DNA from: Porites lobata
Taxonomy: Eukaryota > Cnidaria > Anthozoa > Scleractinia > Poritidae
Direction of reading: 5' to 3'
Assembly: GCA_942486035.1 (NCBI GenBank)
Contig: CALNXK010000069.1
Span: forward strand, 1,370,001 to 1,434,000
Length of the DNA stretch: 64,000 bases
Below the pieces are notes generated by a model. It ran no database searches. It worked only from the letters and a program-made list of their open reading frames with translations, and was not told the DNA's origin. Below are positions 11,538-22,635 of this stretch, in pieces. How positions within the stretch are numbered: position 1 is the stretch's first letter; each line of letters begins with the position of its first letter. The position numbers were made by a program, and so were the translations under genes.

Positions 11538-13905
11538 CTTCTTCAACTTCCTACATTTCAGGTTAATTGTGGATACTATCTCCCTGGTCACATCATTAAC
11601 GTTTTCCACTTGTAGATCGGGAGGCAACTTGGCTAACACTAATCTTAAAACAAGAAATTAAATTCAGTTAGCAAGTGATTGAATTGTGTCAATTTATCTC
11701 GCGAAATTTAAACACTTATTCCTTTGATTTCTAAAATAGAAGAGGTTTCTAATGAATTTGTGAGAGGACACCTTCAAAAGAACACTTTTAGATGTTTTTT
11801 TTATTGCGTGAACCCAGGTGCATGACAGTTTAATTTTAAAAACAGAAGATTATTTAAATAGTAATTAAGAGTTACCAATTCGGTCCTGCAGTTTTTGTTC
11901 TCTTCCAACTTTTCTTTCTAGTGTGAACTGGTGATTTGATTTATTCTTTATTAGGAGAAATCTGTATTGGTTTCTATTCTCTGAGCTGCATCATTCTTTT
12001 GCTAGAAGGATTAACTATGTACATTGTAATCCATGATAACTACTGACGACTTATCAGTCCAATCTTGCATTCATCGAGCTTGTCCTTACCCGAGGTGCCA
12101 TTAACATTTGATCTAGCAAGCTCGTCTGCGCTGAAAGGCTATTCTAAACATTTGCAAGTGTACCTTTCTCTGAAGGAAATATTTTGCCGACATTTTTTCA
12201 GCTTCCAGGCTGTCTCCTGCGGCAGGTTGGAAACGATGGGAGAGATGCTTGGTAAAGGTTGTGGCTGTGGAATTAGTCTAATTTTAGTTGACTGTGGATT
12301 TTTCTTCGTGGAGGATTCAGGTTGTACAGATGGTGAAATAAATGTGGTTGTCTGTGATGATGACACAGAAGTGATTATGGCATTACTTCGATTTTGTGAT
12401 TGTGGAGAGGCTGGCTGGTGTGGCAATTGAATACTGGAAATGCTAGTGGTTGGAAACTGGATGCGTGGATCTTGGGGTGAAAAAGGAACGAGGCAAATTC
12501 CAGCTTCTATAGCAGTTAATCTCGCTTTTATCGCTGACACCAAATTGAAAAGTAGATTGGCCATTCTATGCAGGCCCTCTACCCAATCCTTTACTGTTTT
12601 CACATCCTTAAAGAGATTAATGGTTTGGTTTTACGTATGTGTTTCCTGAACTGGTTTTAAGACTAAGCCAAACAGCTGATAGTCCTATTATTAGCTACTT
12701 AGCGAGCTTTTTGTGACTCAATTGCATGCTGGGTACACATTCAACCTAAAAAAGGGCCTTCCCAAGGTTCTCATTTGGTACTAGGGGATACTTGACAACA
12801 GAAGCATGGAGCTAAAAAGGGAGAGTTGTAGGAATACACTCTTTTTTATAAGAATGCTGAGGCTGAGATTAACCAATATTATAAGGACGTATTAAGATCA
12901 TTTATCATGCTGCTAGTTGAGTAAGATCATTCCACCTCAGCTCCAACAGCTTACTATTACTTCATCTTTTGAAATAGGCAGAGATGGAATAATTATGAGG
13001 TAAAACAATCGTTTACTGCAGTGCGAAAAACACCATAATGATAGTAGATTTACACTTGTTTTCCGGTAACTCGAACCTTAGGAAACATCACTCAATAAAA
13101 CTTCAAATAAAGGGAAAGGGGCAACTAATGTAACATTGAAAAGTACTAACAGAGAGACATCCAGCGGTACAGCAAAACGCCAAGGACAATTGCTCAACAC
13201 ACAATATTGCCACTATACATAGACTAATAAACGGAGTACTTCGCCTCACGGAAAGTTCAAGGAAAACAACAGAAAAAGTGAGGAACAGAAACAAGAAAAA
13301 TCAATTTTTGCTAGAGCTCATGTGAGGATGAAGTTCCTAAAGTGTTTGACGGAGTAACTAAGAGAAGTGTATCTGTTGGGACTTAAGGATATCAAACTTT
13401 ACTACCTGAGAGATTTGTCCGATGTCCGGATTGAAATCTATGCCGTCATGCCATATTCCTCTCAGGTCTTCAAAGTCACTCTCTACATCCTGATTCTCAT
13501 CCTCTACATCTGTATCATCCATCTCTGTAGCCATTACATCATCAAGGTCCTGGAGTGCTGGCTGTGCATTTTCTACATTCTCTTTGCTTGAAACAACATC
13601 CTGGCATAGGTGTTTCTCCGTATCAGGCTGCCCAGGTTGTGGTTAACCTATGACTAAATGTTCGGGACTCTGCTTTCGTTTTGAGCCTGCTTCCCTGACG
13701 TCATCTTTTTTAGGTAAAGATTTTTCTTTGGCAGTTCTCTCTTGGTCCGTTGTTACTTTTAGATTTCTTTTTATAATGTACTCTTCGTAACACTTCGTTT
13801 CTGAAACATTCTTCTTCGGGCTAGCCGATTTCTTCTGGACAAGTTGTTTGAGTGGCCTGTTGTCTTCTGGGTCTGAGTCAAAATCTTGTTCAGCTGTTTC
13901 AATGC
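11538..13905 (-). pseudogene. BEN-domain gene, multi-exon, with three stops
   Basis: Three exons can be drawn on the minus strand. Exon 13905-13406 starts after CATTTCAG, encodes an acidic Lys/Ser-rich linker (GIETAEQDFDSDPEDN, CYEEYIIKRN, GIWHDGIDFNPDIGQISQ) and ends at a GT donor. The next exon starts at 12645 after CAGTTCAG in matching phase. It encodes a coiled helix (KDVKTVKDWVEGLHRM, IKARLTAIE), a Pro/Ser/Gln-rich linker and then the BEN core (PFSADELARSNVNGTSGKDK). Exon 11643-11538 encodes the last BEN helix (VTREIVSTINLKCRKLKK) and ends at GTAAAA. In-frame stops are TAA 13643-13645, TAA 12631-12633 and TAG 12139-12141, so this copy is probably dead. BEN domains are DNA-binding or protein-binding modules of chromatin factors and of some viruses. 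The first exon is homologous to the tandem array at 45-60 kb. A DUF7869-like gene on the same strand ends about 100 bp upstream. Confidence 0.65.
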
Positions 13906-14762
13906 CTGAAATGATTCGAGTCAACTAAGTGTTTATGATTGTGCTGTGTTTATATGGTTTATTTCTCATTCACCGACCCTTTTTTTATTTCTTCCCTAAT
14001 GTTGCAAGGCACTAAATATTTACTACTGGGGCCACAAAATCCTCCTTGCCAGGTCGACAAAACTCTCTAATTTCTTTGTGCAGATATCTCCTACGCTTGT
14101 CGTCAAGTCCACTAGGTAATACTTGTGGAGGAAGGAGACGGGGAGGGAGTATGCTTGCGTCTTTCAACATTTGAAGTTCTTTCTCTGTTGCATCTGCATG
14201 TTCCTTGTAAAAAACCTTCCCTGGATAATTATTGTGGAAGCGAAAGTGGTGAAATTTGCTGATTCCTGTTAACTTTTTGAAATAAGGAGCAAGGTGGCCT
14301 GACAAGTCATATGTTTTAACAAGAACAGTTCCATCATGCAACCCAACCAGCTTCCACAATTCACACCGCTGAGGGTCGATTTGTCGTTGGCCTCCTGTAT
14401 GTCAAACAGATGTGACACTAATGTTGTTCTAATCTGTTGCTTCATCAGTCCAAAGCACCAGTCAGGGCTAAAGTTGGTGTGGCCCGCCACCAAAAAAGAA
14501 TATGTTATGTTCTCATGCTGACCATGGATGCAACGCCAGCACCAGTACCACAGAACATAGTTGTTTTTGTTCTGGCTGCCACAGTTGTCCACATGAAAGT
14601 GAACATCTGTTTCACCAGCTCTGTGGTTTTGAAGAAAATCCTGCATGTAACTGATTGTCGTGTTTGCACCTTTTCCAGTTGCAACTGACTCATCAATAAA
14701 ATATTTAATTTGACGCAGTATAGCTTCGCAGCATATGCCGAATATACCGCATTTTCTTGCCC

Positions 14763-15610
14763 TTTTAACCCTTCCGTGCGCAATCGTACGAATTCGTACG
14801 ATCGGAAGGGGTCTGCAGAAAAATTGTCAGCGTACATTTACATGAGTCTTGGGTAGCCTGTGGTGACTTGATCAAGAAAGAGAACAACATGGGTGCCATT
14901 TCGCGTCTGTATGATCAATTGTTGTCAAATTTTCGATATTTTATTGACCTCAGCGGCATGCGAACTCAAATGATGGCGATGGAAGACTAAGATCTTTCAG
15001 CTTTGGTTATATTTTTGGGGATTTTTCGCGGTAATGGTCGTGTTTTTCGATGAGTTCTTCAGCGAACTACAAGGCTTAAGATTCAAACAGTTGAACTTTT
15101 AAGTGTGTGGTGCTGTCGAGGAAAGCTGCTGGATTTATAGGCTTGAAAGGTAACTCGAAGCAAAATTTGTCATTTTACAAAGAAACATATGCAAATAGCA
15201 CCATTTTGTATCGACCAGTCAAAGATTTTAGCCATTCTTTCATAGTTTTAACACCGTTTATTTTGCTTTCTTGGTTTCAAAATAAAGCTTGTGTGACATT
15301 GGATCGATTTTTCTCACTTGCTTTGATGTATGTTGCTGTGTGGAGTAATCATGCGGTGAAAAACTTTATAGGCAACTATTTTGAGACACACTTTTGTCAA
15401 GTTTATATTTTAAAAAAAAATTCTCAAAAATAGGATATTTGGTTTTCTGTTACCGAATGCGGGCTAGCTTCAATTTAATGTATCCCGAAACAGTCTAGGT
15501 CAATTTTTGATATCATACTATCAAGATCGATGGCAAGAAATAAATTTTTTGTTGGTAGTATTTTTAGCGGCCTTTTCCTTCCCAGGAACTTGCACACGAA
15601 AGGGTTTTAA
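14763..15610. mobile_element. 836-bp non-autonomous DNA transposon with TTTTAA duplication
   Basis: The element spans 14769-15604 and is flanked on both sides by TTTTAA (14763-14768 and 15605-15610). Its ends are CCCTTCCGTGCGC on the left and, in reverse complement, CCCTTTCGTGTGC on the right: short imperfect terminal inverted repeats. Removing one copy of the duplication and the element rejoins the DUF7869-like frame (FK before it, KCGIFG after it), so the insertion boundaries are well supported. Ends starting CCC beside a TTAA-containing target recall piggyBac, but that family duplicates exactly TTAA and here the duplication is six bases. No transposase is present. A 20-bp palindrome lies just inside the left end. 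Confidence 0.8.
14783..14802. repeat. Perfect 20-bp palindrome next to a transposon end
   Basis: ATCGTACGAATTCGTACGAT is self-complementary and lies 14 bases inside the left terminus of the 836-bp element. Flanking CCCTTCCG and CGGAAGGG extend the dyad asymmetrically. It may be a transposase-binding or cleavage-related subterminal site; that role is inferred from position only. Confidence 0.7.
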
Positions 15611-16809
15611 AGTAAATGGGACCTGGTTGTTGAGGATTGCTAGGATAATGCACTTGTTGGGCATAATCATAAGAATAGTGCAAAGTCCCTTGCAAAGAAC
15701 AGGGATGACTGGGTGAAAGAAGTGTGATGTTTGGGTGACCCTTCAGAAGATGTTTATTAGCATCAGCAGCAGAATTGTATATATATCTCGTTCTCGTTTG
15801 GCTTTTCTGAGATGATTCTGGTGGGCTTCAACAGCTTCAATTTTGTCTTCTTCTGAAGCGCTGGCATGTCCTGAAATTTTTTCTGTATTTTTCTGGCGGG
15901 TGTGACAAAGATCTGTTGACGGCTGCATTATTTTAATGAAGGGAAGGAATTCGTTCCAAGTTTGAACAAATTTTGTGTATCCCACGACTGTGTACCCTCC
16001 AATCTCTGCTGTATGTTTATAGCATCTCCACAGCTCTGCTTTGGTGGTGGTAGTAGGCAGAAGCTTGACGCGATGAATAATCTTGTAGCCTGGAACTCTG
16101 CCTGGCAAGGAAAGGCCTTCTCATCCAGCTTAATTTTCAATGAAGCTTACAACATGTTGGAAGGATACGTAAGGAGTTCCGTTATGTGGAATGCCTTTTT
16201 CGTTGCCGTGGACTCGAGGACGTAGACCATTACTTCTTAAGCGAGCTCTCAGATTCTCGAGTCTTCTTTGGATATGCAGTGAAGGAACAAAAACGTTCTG
16301 CGAACTTGATGACCACGAACAAAGAATTGAGAAGGAAATCGTTTCATACGATGCCTTTCTTTTGTATACCCATCAAGTCTGCCGATGATAAGCAGATCCA
16401 GTAGAAATGACGTTAGTTCTAAGCCTTGAGACCTCATCTCACTCACCGTAGTTTCGGTAAACAAAGTGGAACATGCTCGTTCATTTGGACCAAGACTACA
16501 CTGAGAGGAAGCAGTTAGAAATGTGCAAATACACTTGTCACTATCTTCACTTGCACTGTCACAAGTGTCAGGATTCTGGTGAAGACTTTCGTGGCTGTTC
16601 TGGGTTAATGTTGTTGGCTTCTCGAAAAGCGTATCACTATCGCCGTTTCTGTCGTCATCAGAACTTTTGCCGTCAGAATCACTTGAAGAGTAACTATCTA
16701 ATTGTGGCGGAAAATAAATTGCTTGAACTGCATCAAGTTCACGCTGAAAGGTTTCTTCAATTCCACCAAAACCACTAGCAGTAAAGGAATGTGTGTTTTG
16801 TGACGCCAT

Positions 16810-17032
16810 GACTGCTACTTTCGTGAGAAAAAAAACGGGGACAAATTTGTTTGGAAAATATTACTTCGTATTCTCTAAATGTACGTGAATTTTGGTGATA
16901 TCAACCCGCAAAGTTGTTCACAACTGAATATTTGGTGTCAAACAGGCAACTAATAATGTTATGTGGACAACAAATTATTGTGCTATATGAAGCTAACATT
17001 AACAGTCAGTCCGGAATAGTTATTTCCTTTAT
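16810..17032. other. Short spacer, nothing recognised
   Basis: AT-rich sequence between the start of the copy A DUF7869-like gene (on the other strand) and the left end of a nested transposon. It could hold the promoter of copy A, but I see no specific element. Confidence 0.3.
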
Positions 17033-17746
17033 TGGGCGATTCCAGAAAATATCCATACCATACCACGGACGGCTTTAAGGATTTCCGAAGGGGAGGGGGG
17101 ATTCACGATTATGGAATTCTGAAGGCATGGGGGGGTATTTACGATTTGAAATCCGAAGGTATGGGGGAATTCCACAGGTGGGATTTCTGGAGTAGAAAGT
17201 GTAGAGTAAGTTCCTGGAAAACGCTATTGTTGTGGACTTTTGTAGTTCGTAAATAAACCACAAACGTATGACCGCGGAAGCAGAAGACAAGCATCGATAG
17301 ATCAGACACGTGTTTACGCTCATAACTTATAGAAGTGAACAGTAAAACGTTGGTTTCACATTTACCTTGATGAATTTCTTGTCACGTGAATAAAAACTGA
17401 AAATGTATCTTTTAATACCGCTTGCAAATTTCTTGTTACTCCCGTCCGAAACCGTCCGGGTCGGCATTAGATTCTACCCACCAAAACCACATCGATCGAG
17501 AGGGACTGAGATTGACTTTTGGACACCTTGTGACATGTTATACCAACGAAAGATGCCTACGATGTTTTGACGTATTCGCCTCCCGGGGATTCGCCTTTCT
17601 TTTGCTTTGGGAGATCGAGTTCTCGCCAACAAAGGGTGAATATAACGAGTATAACTGTATTTTGGCAAATATTGTACGTGAAGTTTTAAAATATGTTTCA
17701 GATTTCATGGGTCTACGTGATACACATCTAGCACCGAACACTGTCG

Positions 17747-17788
17747 GTGGTTTTGGTGGATGTTGAAGTCTACATCCACCAAAACCAC
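17747..17788. repeat. 17-bp perfect inverted repeat, 8-base loop
   Basis: GTGGTTTTGGTGGATGT at 17747-17763 is followed after eight bases by its exact complement at 17772-17788. The motif equals part of the terminal repeat of the surrounding element, so this may be the junction of a further nested copy or an internal cruciform-forming site. Confidence 0.8.
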
Positions 17789-18060
17789 TCAGGGTTTTAA
17801 TTTTTTTAGGCGCATAGTTACGCTTCTGCAAAGTACTGACGGACCTTTTTAAGACCATACTCATAAAGCATAATAATTATTGACACAAACAAAATTTTAA
17901 TCATGGTTTTTATATAAGTTGTTATTATTTACACATACAAACTATTTTATTTTCTTATTATTATTTATTATTTTTTTAATGTGCACTTGTGAGCAGCACA
18001 CTTACACTTCCAGTGAACAGTTTCACTTGGGAGAAGGAGAAACCATGCTTGCCGGGGCAA

Positions 18061-18120
18061 CGAAAATTTTCGTGCCCGGGCGAGAGTCGAACTCACGACC
18101 TTCCAAATCCCATCATCAGT
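18061..18120 (-). mobile_element. tRNA-derived SINE fragment
   Basis: On the minus strand the sequence reads AAGGTCGTGAGTTCGACTCT followed by CGCCCGGGCACG. GTTCGACTC fits the RNA polymerase III B box, and the CGCCCGGG tail matches tRNA-related SINEs. No good A box is seen at the right distance, so it is a remnant and not a tRNA gene. Confidence 0.45.
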
Positions 18121-18213
18121 CCCGGAAACAAACAGGAACATCATGGCGGGAATTTTAAGTTCTGAACCCGCGTTCGATAGGAAAATTGCTGCGAATTTTG
18201 AGATGTTTCTGAA

Positions 18214-18444
18214 GTTCAAAAGCCAACTGACGATTGCGTTTTTTTTCGCTGCCGTCAATCATCTTAACGGACCTCTTAGGAAACAAGACTTTACTTTAAT
18301 GGGTTCAAAAGGTCAAGTTTTCTGATTTGTGATTGGTGGATTTCGATCCGTTTTGTGTTTTTCTGTGTTTCAAGGTTCGTTGCTTGTGGTCGTAATTATG
18401 ATTGACGGCAGCGAAAAAACGCAATTCGAAGGCGGCTTTTGAAC
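18214..18444. mobile_element. Hairpin MITE, about 230 bp
   Basis: Arm 18214-18262 (GTTCAAAAGCC ... TCGCTGCCGTCAATCAT) is repeated in reverse complement at 18398-18444 with several mismatches. It encloses about 135 bases and has no coding sequence. It is the third element nested in the 17-19.7 kb block. Confidence 0.7.
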
Positions 18445-18908
18445 TTTAGAGTTCGCATGTTTGTGAAAAGCGCAGTCAAGCTGTATTATGTACATTCATA
18501 AGTCTCAGAAATTTAGAATTTTGGAGGTTAATATATGTAGACTGGAATGCTAAAATCCATGCCGGAAAGAAACTTCTTCTTGCAGGGGTGGGGGAGTATA
18601 AAGCTCATGGTATTTACACCTAGCTATATATCCTGGTTCCAGAGGTTGTTCCTGATTTTTCTCCACGTGAGAAAGAACGAGCACTTACCAGCGAGCTTCG
18701 CGATTCGTTCTCGCCGCTCGTTGCTCGTTTCCAACATCTTACTAACATCTCAGTCATTATGTATGAAACTGTATCCCATGATATATTTTCTGCACCCCCA
18801 CGTGAAATGAACGCAGCCTTTCTCGAGCCTTTCTCTTTCTTTCAGCTCCCAGTACAGAAGTGTAGTACACTCTGCAGGTATAGTAGAATTCCGACTTCAC
18901 TAACGCTA

Positions 18909-18975
18909 GAGCCATAATGGTTCAGTGGTTAGAACGTCCGATCTAGTATTCGGATGTTCGGTTGTTCGTGCATAT
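18909..18975 (+). mobile_element. SINE head fragment with A-box-like sequence
   Basis: GAGCCATAATGGTTCAGTGG followed by TTAGAACGTCCGATCTAGTA resembles the 5' part of a tRNA-derived SINE, with TGGTTCAGTGG fitting an A box. The B box region is altered, so no functional tRNA is called. Confidence 0.4.
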
Positions 18976-19654
18976 CATCCGTACATTTTCCGAGAATCTT
19001 CGTTTACGACTTTTAAGTTATTCAAAATTTAATCTCAGTCCCTCTCGATCGATGTGGTTTTGGTGGATAGAATCTAATGCCGACCAACCGTCCGATAAAC
19101 AGTAAAAAACTCGCACCAGTCCCTCACTTCCAAGGAACGCCTGTCAGATTAGAACGCTTTTCGTGCGCACTACATGACGTATAAAAGGACGCAACACGAC
19201 TCGACGGTATATTTGACCGCCAAAAGATTTTAACAGTCTGTTTGAGCTATTTTCCTTTGTAAACGTCAAAACAGCACAAGAAAACAAAGAGGACTAAAAT
19301 TACCTTAAGTGGTGTTTATTTTTATAGCCAAATTCGGACTTAAAAAGGAGTTTGCACGGCCTGGCAACTAGCGTAGGTTTTTCTTGTCACTGAAGAGTAA
19401 AGCTTGTCACCTGGCGCCGCTAGATCACAGCCTTGAGGAGGCATAAATTCATGTTCGTTTGTTCTTATAGGCATTGCTAAGTCGAAAATGTACTTCAAAA
19501 AAAACCCGGAAATTCTGAAGGGGAGGGGGGGTTCACGACTATGGAATTCTGAGGGCATGGGGGGGTAGCGCATTTTGGAATTTCCGAAGGCAAGGGGGGG
19601 TTAAAACATGGAAGCCGTCCGTGGTTGGGTATGGATATTTTCTGGAATTGCCCA

Positions 19655-21025
19655 TTCAGTGTGTTGCATGTGTACACTTGCGGTCACACCCCACTGAGGT
19701 TCACCTTTGCACAGATTTCCGTGGAAACAAACCTTGATAAGATAAAAATGGAACTGATTCAAGCCTTTCAACAAGCAAGCACCTTTAATAATATAGTAAC
19801 ACGAGCGAATGAAATTAAACCTCTGGTCCAGCAAAACTTATCTTATAAGGCCACTTGCTCAATGCAATGACTTGTACGAAAGCAACACTGAGTTTGCAAT
19901 TAAAGCTGTACTTCGCAGATGTAAGAAAGTGGTTTTCATGAATATCGGCAGACTTTCCGTGACAAAAAAATGATCACGAATTGTAAAGTATGTGTTTATC
20001 TTTCTTTTTGTAAAGATCGCCGTGATAGTTGTACAGCATCAAGATGGAGGCTATTTTGGCTGATATCCTTATTCATAGGTTTTGACTACATGTAATATAA
20101 CTGTAATAATGTAAGGCAGATTTACACTAAACAATTATGTTGGTTAAGATGTTGTTGAAAGGATGCTTTGAAAGAAACCATTTGTGCGGAGGAGCGTTGC
20201 GTGGTGACACAAAAAACAGCAGTGTAGCAGACTATTTTGGTACCACACACTCTGACATTAATTAAGTTAATAGCGTATACGTAGACATTTTTTTTCTTTA
20301 TCTTAGTTAATAAGTCACTTTATTTGCTTGTACAAGAGAGCTAAATCGGATACATTATAGGGATGAAACTTACAAGCTCTGTTTGAAAAGATTACATTTT
20401 GGTAAACATACTCGAAAAATAAATTGACATATTTATACGCGATAAAAAATAAATATTTGCAAATTCGTGACTTAATAAGGCGTGCATTGTACGTTAATTT
20501 AGTTTTCCTTTCATAACTTGAACTACTCAGTTCCCTGCATGAGTTGTTTAGACAAACTTTTTGTGACAAATGTAACGCTGCATCATTTTAAAAAACTAAT
20601 ACTTAGTTTTTGAAATTATTTCGTTTTTGTCATCAACGAAACAAAACATAGCGGAACTATTCCTGACGTTGCATGTTCCTAGAAATAAATGCAATAAACC
20701 AATTATTACAAATATCAAAAGTCTGACATTTGAAACAGATAAGTGCATTGATTTCATGCAGAATATCACTTAAATTGAAATTCTGGTTATTACTTCCTCT
20801 TTTTCTTTTTACTGTTTAGTTGAGTGTGTCGTTTTCTCCAACTTTTTATTTTTATATTGCTGGTTGCGTGTTTTTGTTAGCTGATAACATTCGCATTAGC
20901 AAAGACAACAGAGTCATTTTTTCTCTCAAGTATGGTGGCCCATACAGGGCATCAACAATTTTTGTTGGGATTTAAGTTTTTATCGTTCGCTTGTTACGAA
21001 ATTGGTATTGTGTAATCATTTAATA
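19655..21025. other. No gene recognised
   Basis: AT-rich sequence. A short frame near 19620-19870 has an amphipathic look (DKIKMELIQAFQQAS) but no recognised family, and other frames are open too. No repeats were delimited here. Confidence 0.4.
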
Positions 21026-21411
21026 CTACAACTCAGATTTATGTGTTAGAAATCCAAGTTGTTTAATTTCAAAATACATAAGTCGGATTTTTATAGAGTT
21101 GTTTAATCTCCGAAATAGACAACACAGATTTATAACGTAAAAATCCGAGTTCTTGATCTGTCAATTAAACAACTCGGATTTATAATGCAAAAATAGGAGT
21201 TGTTGATTTGTCAAGTAAACAACTTGCATTTTTACGGCAAAAAAGTTCTTTAATCTCTAAAATACACAACTCGGATTTATAAGGCAAAAATGCGAGTTGC
21301 TGAATTGCCAATTAAAGAACTCGGATTTGTTAATTTGTCAATTAAACAACTCGGATTTATAACGCAAAAATATGGGTTGTTAATTTTTCAAATAAATAAC
21401 TCGGATACTCA
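21026..21411. repeat. Minisatellite, about 50-bp unit, seven or so diverged copies
   Basis: Repeated blocks of the form AACTCGGATTTATAATGCAA then AAATAGGAGTTGTTGATTTG then TCAAGTAAAC can be read across the stretch. Each unit contains an internal dyad (AACTCGGATTT against AAATCCGAGTT), so each can form a small hairpin. Copies differ by substitutions and small deletions. Confidence 0.75.
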
Positions 21412-21776
21412 TTTCAAGCACGTGGTTTCCTCCGGGAACATGAGGCTTTTGTCTAACACAGTATTTCATTTCAAGAACACTTCTTGTTCTGTTTTCAAGT
21501 TTGACAAAAGTCACAGCTATTGGTCCGCAAAGTAAACCACAGTAGCTGAAATTTGTGAAACACTGGGCATAATGTGATGAATTAGTTAGGTTTGAAATGT
21601 AACAACTTGGTAATTCAATACAAAGGAAGTAAATGTGCTTACTTTCAAGGAGGATAAATCATACTCGTGGCAGTCATCCTCCTAAAACAGACATGTTGGT
21701 AAGATATACCATGTACTTTGAGCATTTGAATATTATGTTTTTTCAAAAGAAGAATTTTGCAGTCAAAATAATGATA

Positions 21777-21912
21777 ATAATACTTAGAATTTATAATATT
21801 AATATAATAATAATGATGATGATGAGAGGACTTGCTGATCCCACCAGGACTATTTATTACCATTATCAACATCATCATCATCATCGTCATTATTATTATT
21901 ATATTATTATTG
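21777..21912. repeat. AAT/ATG trinucleotide microsatellite pair
   Basis: ATAATAATGATGATGATGAG is followed about 50 bases later by ATCATCATCATCATCGTC and TTATTATTATTATA, roughly the reverse complement. The pair forms an imperfect inverted microsatellite. The ORFs over it are composition artefacts. Confidence 0.75.
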
Positions 21913-22635
21913 CTACTATTGTTATTTAAGTCTTCATTTTCAATATACTATACAAGAATACCAGCAAGTAAAGCCACCCTGGATCACTAAAAAATGTTTG
22001 TTTTTGCGGCACTGCTGTAATATAGTCAATAAAGTGATTTATTTATTTATTTACAGAATCAGTGCAGAGCACAAGGCGCATAAAACAAAAGGTCACAAGG
22101 AGCCCTGCAAAGTTTTAGTGCCTGACCCATCCCCAACTGATAACTAAAGAAATTTGTGTTCCTAATAGTGAAGCTTGGCATTAAAGCTTGTATGACTTAA
22201 ACATCTGGCTTTATACACCTCCTAAATAATATACATATCATTTTAAATGAACAGCAGTGCTCAAGATGTAAAAACCTCACCTGCATAAAATTAATTGGCA
22301 CTTCTTCAGGTCCCTCCAGGACTTCGTGGTTACTAATAGGAGTTGAGAGTTGTACACTTTGAAAAGAAAGAGTTGGACGACTTAGTTTAAAATTTAAAGA
22401 TATTAATCAGCTAACATTTAGATGCAAGTGCTAAGGTAATGCTTTAACTTTATATTTTGTACCCTCAATTAAAAAAAAACGCCGAAAAAACCTTACATCA
22501 TGTTTATCAAACACAAATACCATGCATGATCATCTAAGAATACTAGTTCATTTTAGACCTTTATTGCACCCTCCATCTTTAGAAACCGACATGTATGAAA
22601 AGAACATAAAAACCAGTATATTTTGCTAACAGCCC
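21913..22635. other. No gene recognised
   Basis: AT-rich spacer with a short TTTA run near 22040. No coding signal on either strand. Confidence 0.45.

Larger units (their letters stand above)
14012..16809 (-). pseudogene. DUF7869-like (DNC.QNKN) protein gene, copy A
   Basis: Reading the minus strand from ATG 16809: an acidic Ser/Asp-rich N-terminus (to about 16600), a Cys motif region (CSLGPNERACSTLF), a Leu-rich segment (LELTSFLLDLLIIGRL), LPGRVPGYK near 16100, TDLCHTRQKN near 15930, YDYAQQVH near 15665, FGICCEA near 14740, HVDNCGSQNKNN near 14580, GHTNFSPDWCFGL near 14470 and ISKFHHFRF near 14255. The end is at 14012. I associate this family, greatly expanded in corals, with the label DUF7869; its function is not established. 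The acidic residues in YDYAQQ, HVDNC and SPDW could form an RNase-H-like metal site, which is inference. The gene is split by an 836-bp insertion at 14769-15604, has a frameshift near 14360 and stops near 16130. A second copy lies at 29.9-31.9 kb. Confidence 0.65.
17460..19084. mobile_element. Nested TIR element with 54-bp inverted ends
   Basis: 17460-17513 and 19031-19084 are reverse complements with one mismatch (they contain ACCAAAACCACATCGATCGA). They enclose about 1.5 kb lacking a transposase. The element lies wholly inside the 17033-19654 element, so it inserted later or forms part of its core. Its terminal motif (CACCAAAACCAC) recurs in the palindrome at 17747-17788. Confidence 0.7.
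17033..19654. mobile_element. Composite TIR element, 2.6 kb, non-coding
   Basis: The left end TGGGCGATTCCAGAAAATAT (continuing to CACGGACGGCT) is matched in reverse complement by the right end at 19612-19654. Inside each end lie G-rich subterminal repeats (ATGGAATTCTGAAGGCATG on the left, a near-identical copy inverted at 19500-19590). This is the layout of a non-autonomous DNA transposon, abundant in corals as I recall. I see no transposase ORF. Target duplication is unclear. A second TIR element, a hairpin and SINE pieces lie inside. Confidence 0.65.

Noticed and set aside
16473..16778. Plus-strand His-rich ORF
   Set aside because: It is the antisense shadow of the acidic N-terminus of the DUF7869-like copy A.
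18061..18120. A tRNA gene on the minus strand
   Set aside because: Only a B-box-like half is present, with no A box at the right distance and no cloverleaf; a SINE remnant explains it.
21026..21411. A CRISPR array
   Set aside because: Units are contiguous and diverged, without unique spacers, in a eukaryotic context.
21645..21929. His- and Met-rich ORFs on both strands
   Set aside because: They come from the AAT/ATG microsatellite.
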